Assembly: GCF_004005475.1 (NCBI RefSeq)
Contig: NZ_RZTZ01000001.1
Coordinates: 496,001 to 560,000, forward strand
Source of the DNA: Niallia taxi
GTDB lineage: Bacteria > Bacillota > Bacilli > Bacillales > Cytobacillaceae
Direction of reading: 5' to 3'
DNA: 64,000 nucleotides
Shown here: piece by piece, positions 61,342 through 64,000 of the stretch
Position numbering within the stretch: the first letter of the stretch is position 1
How the letters are laid out: each line of letters opens with the position of its first letter
Position numbers and translations under genes: made by a program
The notes under the pieces: model-generated
Databases searched by the model: none
What the model saw: only the letters and a program-made list of their open reading frames with translations
Told to the model about the DNA's origin: nothing

Positions 61342-61410
61342 TTAAGCGATTATGTATTTTTCTATTTTTTTCGCTTAATAGGAGATGCACCATCAAAAAG
61401 CACATCTCCT
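61342..61410 (-). other. Two stem-loops between putC and putP
   Basis: First in transcription: aggagatg/catctcct (61380-61410) without a T tail. Second: ttaagcga/tcgcttaa (61342-61378), followed on the minus strand by GGGTTTTT. The second may partly end transcription, giving less putP than putBC; the first could protect a 3' end. Confidence 0.5.
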
Positions 61411-61427
61411 AGTCTACTATTTTTATA

Positions 61428-62996
61428 TTATTTTTTTCGAGATGTCAACTTCGCTTGAGTAAATAATAGCAAATAATCAAACCCGCCAGCTTTCGAATCA
61501 GTCCCAGACATGTTGAAACCACCGAACGGATTAGCACCAACAAGCGCCCCGGTACATTTTTTATTAATATATAAATTTCCACAGTGCATGTTTTCGTGTG
61601 CATAGTCAATTCTGCTTGCGTCTTTGGAATGATAAGCGCCTGTTAATCCGTATTCTGTATTGTTGTAAATGTCGATTGCTTCCTGCCAATCAGCTGCTTT
61701 GGCAATAGCCAGAACAGGACCGAATATTTCTTCCTGCATAATGCGTGCCTGTGGGTTAACATCAGCAAATATAGTTGGCTCTATATAAAATCCATTGCCT
61801 TTTGACCGCTCGCCACCTGTAAGCAAATTCCCTTCTGTTTTACCTATAGCTATATAGCCCATGATTTTTTCAAATGACTTTTTATCGATGACAGGTCCAA
61901 TTGCGTAATTCTCTTCTGGTAGACCAATTGTAAGGTTTTTTGTCAATTCCACTACCTTTTTGACCACTTCGTCGTAAACTGACTCTACAATAATTGCTCG
62001 TGAGCCCGCAGAGCATTTTTGTCCTTGGTATCCATAAGCAGAGGCAACAATCGCAGCTGCTGCTGCGTCCAGGTCAGCTGTCTCATCAACAACTACCCCA
62101 TCTTTCCCGCCCATTTCAGCAATTACTCGCTTAAGCCAAATCTGCCCCTTCTGTACCTTTGCCGCTCTTTCATAGATTCTACAGCCAACCGCTCTTGATC
62201 CTGTAAACGAGATAAAACGTGTTTTCGGATGCTCAACTAAATACTCGCCAACCTCGATGCCATCACCAGGCAAATAGTTCAACACACCTGCAGGCAAGCC
62301 AACCTCCTCCATTAATCCAACGAACTTCGCAGCAATGACTGGAGTAGCATCAGCAGGCTTTAGAATAACCGTATTACCAGAGACTATAGCAGCAACAGTC
62401 GTACCAGCCATTATCGCCAGCGGAAAATTGAATGGAGAAATAATAATACCAACACCTAACGGGATATACGTAATTTGGTTGTCATCCCCCTCAACCTTTG
62501 TAAGTGGCTGGTGCACACTAGTCTGACTTAAACGAAGCATTTCTCTGCCATAAAATTCAAGAAAGTCAATTGCCTCAGCAGTATCAGCGTCTGCCTCTAC
62601 CCAGTTTTTCCCTGACTCATAAACAAGGTAGGAGGAAAACTCATGCTTGCGTTCTCTCATCAATTCGGCAGCCTTAAACAAATAAGCGGCACGCTCTGCA
62701 GGAGCAACCTTTTTCCACGTTTCAAATGTTGCTAATGCTGTTTGCATTGCTTTTTCTGCTAGGTTAGTAGACCCTTTGCTGACAGTGCCCACTACCTCGT
62801 CTACATTACCAGGATTCACAGAGATTATTTCTTCTTCCAAAAATAGTTTTTCACTGCCGATAATAATTGGATACTTTCTCCCAAAGCCCTCTCTTACCCT
62901 CGCTAACGCAGCATGCATTGCCGTTTTATTTTCCTCTGCAGAAAAATCAGTCAGTGCCTCATTTTTGAATGTTGTGTATGGTACAGTTGTCGTCAT
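61428..62996 (-). CDS. putC: L-glutamate gamma-semialdehyde (P5C) dehydrogenase
   Basis: 522 residues of the aldehyde dehydrogenase superfamily, group of PutC/RocA. Catalytic Glu in [12 protein letters not shown] (about 290) and Cys in [14 protein letters not shown] (about 324); NAD-binding [10 protein letters not shown]. It oxidises P5C to glutamate with NAD+, the second step of proline breakdown. The ATG follows AAAGGGGACTG. It lies 53 nt after putB and is expected on the same transcript. RocA is the alternative name; the putB-putP context favours PutC. Confidence 0.93.
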   Translation of the reverse strand: MTTTVPYTTFKNEALTDFSAEENKTAMHAALARVREGFGRKYPIIIGSEKLFLEEEIISVNPGNVDEVVGTVSKGSTNLAEKAMQTALATFETWKKVAPAERAAYLFKAAELMRERKHEFSSYLVYESGKNWVEADADTAEAIDFLEFYGREMLRLSQTSVHQPLTKVEGDDNQITYIPLGVGIIISPFNFPLAIMAGTTVAAIVSGNTVILKPADATPVIAAKFVGLMEEVGLPAGVLNYLPGDGIEVGEYLVEHPKTRFISFTGSRAVGCRIYERAAKVQKGQIWLKRVIAEMGGKDGVVVDETADLDAAAAAIVASAYGYQGQKCSAGSRAIIVESVYDEVVKKVVELTKNLTIGLPEENYAIGPVIDKKSFEKIMGYIAIGKTEGNLLTGGERSKGNGFYIEPTIFADVNPQARIMQEEIFGPVLAIAKAADWQEAIDIYNNTEYGLTGAYHSKDASRIDYAHENMHCGNLYINKKCTGALVGANPFGGFNMSGTDSKAGGFDYLLLFTQAKLTSRKK

Positions 62997-63049
62997 AATA
63001 GTTTCAGTCCCCTTTGTTATTGTTTTTAAATAAAAACGTTGAAAGACAC

Positions 63050-63964
63050 TTACTTAAAAAAATTCTTGACGATAAACCAAACGTTTGCAGGTCTTTCTGC
63101 GAGCCTTCTCATAAAGTAGCCGAACCAGTCAATACCGTAAGGAACATAAATCCTGACTTTATAGCCTTCCTTCACAAGTCTGTCCTGAAGGTCCTCACAG
63201 ATTCCATAAAGCATTTGAAATTCAAATTGGTCTTTATGAATGCCGTATTCCTCCACAACCGATTTTGCATATTCAACCATTGCCTCATCATGTGTTGCTA
63301 CAGCTGCATAGTTACCGTTCAGCAAATGCTGCTTAATTATTTTTTTGAAATTTTCATCGACATCCTTTTTTTCTGGAAAAGCGACACTTGGCGATTCTTT
63401 ATAAGCTCCCTTCACAAGACGAAGATTAGCATGAAGATCATTTAAATCAGCGATATCTGCTTCTGTTCTGTACAAATATGCTTGCAGAACAATACCGACA
63501 TTATTATATTCCTGGCGAAGCTCTTTATAAATATTGATGGATTCCTGACAATGACCATAATCCTCCATGTCAATTCTTACAAAATTTCCATATGACTTTG
63601 CACGGTCGAGGATATTACGCATATTCTTCATGCATAATTCTCTGTTAATATCCAAACCGAGCGATGTCATTTTCAAGGATAAATTTGATTCCGCCTTTGC
63701 CTCTGCAATAGCATCCAGTGTTTGGATACACATCGCAGCTGATTCAACAGCCTCTGCCTCTGTCGAAATAAATTCACCAAGATGGTCCAATGTCACGACC
63801 TTGCCTTCTTTATTTAATTTTTTTACAGCATCAATGGCCATATTGATTGACTCCCCTGCAACAAATCTTGCTGCACCCAACCGAAGTCCATATCTTTTTG
63901 CAAGTTTATTGGCAGGCTGATTTTTTGCTAATGATTGAAACATATTCCTCATAAGCACTTCCAT
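63050..63964 (-). CDS. putB: Proline dehydrogenase
   Basis: 304 residues, matching B. subtilis PutB in length and pattern: [117 protein letters not shown] and the FAD-site end RVYVPYG-like [27 protein letters not shown]. It oxidises proline to P5C with FAD. ATG at 63964 follows AAGGAGGATTGAAGGAAA; an ATG four codons later is possible. The promoter lies beyond the window edge. Confidence 0.94.
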   Translation of the reverse strand: MEVLMRNMFQSLAKNQPANKLAKRYGLRLGAARFVAGESINMAIDAVKKLNKEGKVVTLDHLGEFISTEAEAVESAAMCIQTLDAIAEAKAESNLSLKMTSLGLDINRELCMKNMRNILDRAKSYGNFVRIDMEDYGHCQESINIYKELRQEYNNVGIVLQAYLYRTEADIADLNDLHANLRLVKGAYKESPSVAFPEKKDVDENFKKIIKQHLLNGNYAAVATHDEAMVEYAKSVVEEYGIHKDQFEFQMLYGICEDLQDRLVKEGYKVRIYVPYGIDWFGYFMRRLAERPANVWFIVKNFFK

Positions 63965-64000
63965 TTTCCTTCAATCCTCCTTGTTTTCAAGCCTCTTGCT

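Overview
The window reads as a chromosomal segment of a low-GC, spore-former-type Bacillaceae. The evidence is relatives of B. subtilis IspA, ThrZ, SwrC/YerO, PutBCP, YxjG and YesL, strong AGGAGG ribosome sites, frequent TTG starts, T-box leaders and cre-like sites. Codon use is A/T-rich throughout. A Niallia/Cytobacillus-like genus is my guess, not something the sequence proves. There is no prophage, CRISPR array, rRNA or tRNA gene that I can see. Most of the window is housekeeping and accessory metabolism.

Layout. 1-15 kb: the N-terminus of a sensor kinase at the left edge; a SNF2 helicase / DUF3219 / luciferase-like oxidoreductase operon; a Trm11-like methyltransferase; intracellular serine protease IspA; an MFS exporter behind two tandem palindromes; a membrane diguanylate cyclase; a dCache chemoreceptor broken by one in-frame TAG; a second MFS transporter; asparaginase. 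15-25 kb: a 41-codon ORF; thrZ with three tandem, nearly identical T-box leaders; PhzF-like and GNAT enzymes; a muramic acid recycling operon (murQ-murP-mupG); a DUF616 protein. Two copies of a structured, inverted-repeat-bounded element lie here, each directly behind a stop codon.

26-38 kb: a chemoreceptor with a sigma-D-like promoter; ogt with a HAD phosphatase; a MetE-like enzyme with a LysR regulator; an Excalibur-domain secreted protein; a general stress protein with a sigma-B-like promoter; a 58-codon membrane ORF; and a two-component system feeding an FtsX-type ABC transporter, with phased repeats in front of the transporter genes. 38-46 kb: a divergent PRPP synthetase paralogue; an FMN reductase; Mn superoxide dismutase; a Cys-rich COG2345 regulator; pirin; DUF1450; truA; a BCCT transporter; an aldo/keto reductase. 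Three TATAC-N6-GTATA palindromes mark sodA, the regulator and the DUF1450-pirin unit as a possible regulon.

46-64 kb: an arabino-oligosaccharide operon (binding protein, two permeases, two GH43 enzymes, a YesL protein) with a cre site inside its promoter; the SwrC RND pump with its divergent TetR regulator YerO sharing one promoter/operator; and a proline catabolism cluster putB-putC-putP followed by an NtrC-family regulator that lacks the sigma-54 contact motif.

The most interesting unexplained signals are the TATAC-N6-GTATA regulon, the covarying repeat element that sits at gene 3' ends, the degenerate NtrC-family regulator, and the PRPP synthetase with an altered ribose-5-phosphate loop.
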